A DNA stretch of 6,117 bases, from assembly GCA_964359435.1 (NCBI GenBank), contig CAYHSY010000047.1:1-6117 (forward strand). The letters are read 5' to 3'. Source of the DNA: CAYHSY01 sp964359435. GTDB taxonomy: Bacteria; Patescibacteriota; Minisyncoccia; UBA6257; JAUSGH01. Positions within the stretch are counted from its first letter, which is position 1. Each line of letters begins with the position of its first letter. Under the pieces are notes generated by a model. That model was not told the origin of the DNA. It saw only the letters and a list, made by a program, of their open reading frames with translations, and made no database searches. This document shows positions 5,613 to 6,117 of the stretch, in pieces. Position numbers and translations under genes: made by a program.

Positions 5613-5714
5613 GTTGCAAGATAATTTATCAAAATACAAGGCATCCCGAGGAGGTGTACCCACGGCGGTACTCCGACGAGGGATAACGCCGTAGTTTGAT
5701 AAATTAGCCGCAAC
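5613..5714. repeat. Long imperfect hairpin element (about 102 nt), possible MITE-like or structured-RNA element
   Basis: TAATTTATCAAAATAC (5622-5637) pairs with GTAGTTTGATAAATTA (5691-5706) with one mismatch in 16. Outside it, GTTGC (5613-5617) pairs with GCAAC (5710-5714) across a 4/3-nt internal loop. Inside it, GGC (5640-5642) pairs with GCC (5688-5690), ATCCC (5643-5647) with GGGAT (5680-5684), and GTACC (5656-5660) with GGTAC (5667-5671) around the loop CACGGC. No believable protein is encoded here. The element fills the space between the + strand terminator and the dnaE stop codon. It could be a non-autonomous mobile element, a dispersed palindromic repeat or a structured RNA; the sequence alone does not decide. 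Confidence 0.7.
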
Positions 5715-5715
5715 G

Positions 5716-6117
5716 CTATAGTTCTCGGCCGTTGTCCACGATAAACCTTGGCTCATTATCCTTCCACGACATCTTGCCGCCCACTAAAACCACCGCGCCT
5801 TCCCGCCAGATGGCGTTGGTGCGGTTGAGCGTCTCGGGGAAAACTATCAGCTCTATCGTGCCGGTCATGTCTTCTATTTTGGTGAAGGCCATCGGCTGGC
5901 CTTTTTTGGTGACAATTTTTTGCACGCGAGTCACGATGCCGCCCAAAAATAACCGATTTAACTCGGATTTTTCTTTGAAGGCGTCCAAAACCGGCGTGGT
6001 CTTCAAGGCCTGCAGTTTGGGCAAGTGCATCCGCAATGGGTGGTCCGAAACATAAAGCCCTAGGAGTTCCTTTTCCCATTGCAATTTTTCTTTCATGTCC
6101 GTTTCGGGGAAGGGCTT
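5716..6117 (-). CDS. dnaE: DNA polymerase III subunit alpha, C-terminal part (5' end lies beyond the window)
   Basis: DnaE is the catalytic subunit of the replicative polymerase. The frame is open to the right edge; 133 residues are visible. WEKELLGLYVSDHPL (14-28) matches the conserved W-E-K-E-L-L-G-x-Y-x-S-x-H-P-L segment that precedes the OB fold in DnaE. Residues 58-132 then form the OB-fold (GGIVTRVQKIVTKKGQPMAF, IEDMTGTIELIVFP, VVLVGGKMSW), which binds single-stranded DNA in known members. The protein stops just after the OB fold (FIVDNGREL). E. coli DnaE has about 80 further residues that bind tau, and many other DnaE proteins also continue; here that tail is absent. The TAG stop (5716-5718) lies one base from the long hairpin element, so truncation by that element is possible. 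A naturally short form is equally open. Confidence 0.9.
   Translation of the reverse strand, partial: KPFPETDMKEKLQWEKELLGLYVSDHPLRMHLPKLQALKTTPVLDAFKEKSELNRLFLGGIVTRVQKIVTKKGQPMAFTKIEDMTGTIELIVFPETLNRTNAIWREGAVVLVGGKMSWKDNEPRFIVDNGREL

Noticed and set aside
5281..5694. 137-residue + strand open frame running through the terminator and the repeat element
   Set aside because: It overlaps the DUF218-like gene in another frame, crosses a strong terminator and has no ribosome binding site.
5613..5714. Integron attC-like site (GTTGC...GCAAC ends)
   Set aside because: The ends have the opposite orientation to the RYYYAAC...GTTRRRY layout of attC, and no integrase or cassette arrangement is present.
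5568..5756. 62-residue minus strand open frame within the repeat element and overlapping the dnaE end
   Set aside because: Its sequence is just translated repeat DNA, with no start signal and no recognisable domain.

Overview
The window looks like chromosomal sequence from an uncultured bacterium, most likely of the Patescibacteria (Candidate Phyla Radiation), perhaps Parcubacteria-like. This assignment is an inference. It rests on the overall character of the GatB, ThrRS and DnaE proteins, on a ThrRS that starts directly at the editing domain with no TGS domain, and on AAAATTC-type and GTCATTGC-type interspersed repeats, which I recall from such genomes. No rRNA, tRNA, CRISPR array or transposase gene is visible.

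Layout from left to right. Positions 1-1251 (+) hold the 3' part of gatB, the core subunit of the Asp/Glu-tRNA amidotransferase; it carries an unusual in-frame insert made partly of four AAAATTC repeats. A 184-residue protein of unknown function follows at 1284-1838 (+), with a strong ribosome binding site. A hairpin over its stop codon separates it from the convergent thrS (1884-3641, -), a complete threonyl-tRNA synthetase. The 146-bp gap at 3642-3787 holds two back-to-back candidate promoters: one drives thrS and would give a nearly leaderless mRNA, the other drives a HAD-family phosphatase gene (3788-4501, +). This is followed by a gene for a DUF218/YdcF-like protein (4560-5513, +), probably in the same operon, which ends in a good intrinsic terminator at 5525-5555. 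The gap at 5514-5715 then carries a GTCATTGC inverted repeat and a long imperfect hairpin of about 102 nt. That hairpin ends one base before the stop codon of a convergent dnaE fragment (5716-6117, -), the C-terminal part of the replicative DNA polymerase III alpha subunit.

The housekeeping genes (gatB, thrS, dnaE) serve translation and replication. The three accessory genes each have a clear Shine-Dalgarno sequence, whereas thrS has none. The HAD and DUF218-like proteins may act on the same phosphorylated metabolite, but nothing in the sequence identifies a substrate. The points most worth a second look are the repeat-derived insert in GatB, the structured element abutting the dnaE stop, and the compact divergent promoter region with a leaderless thrS.
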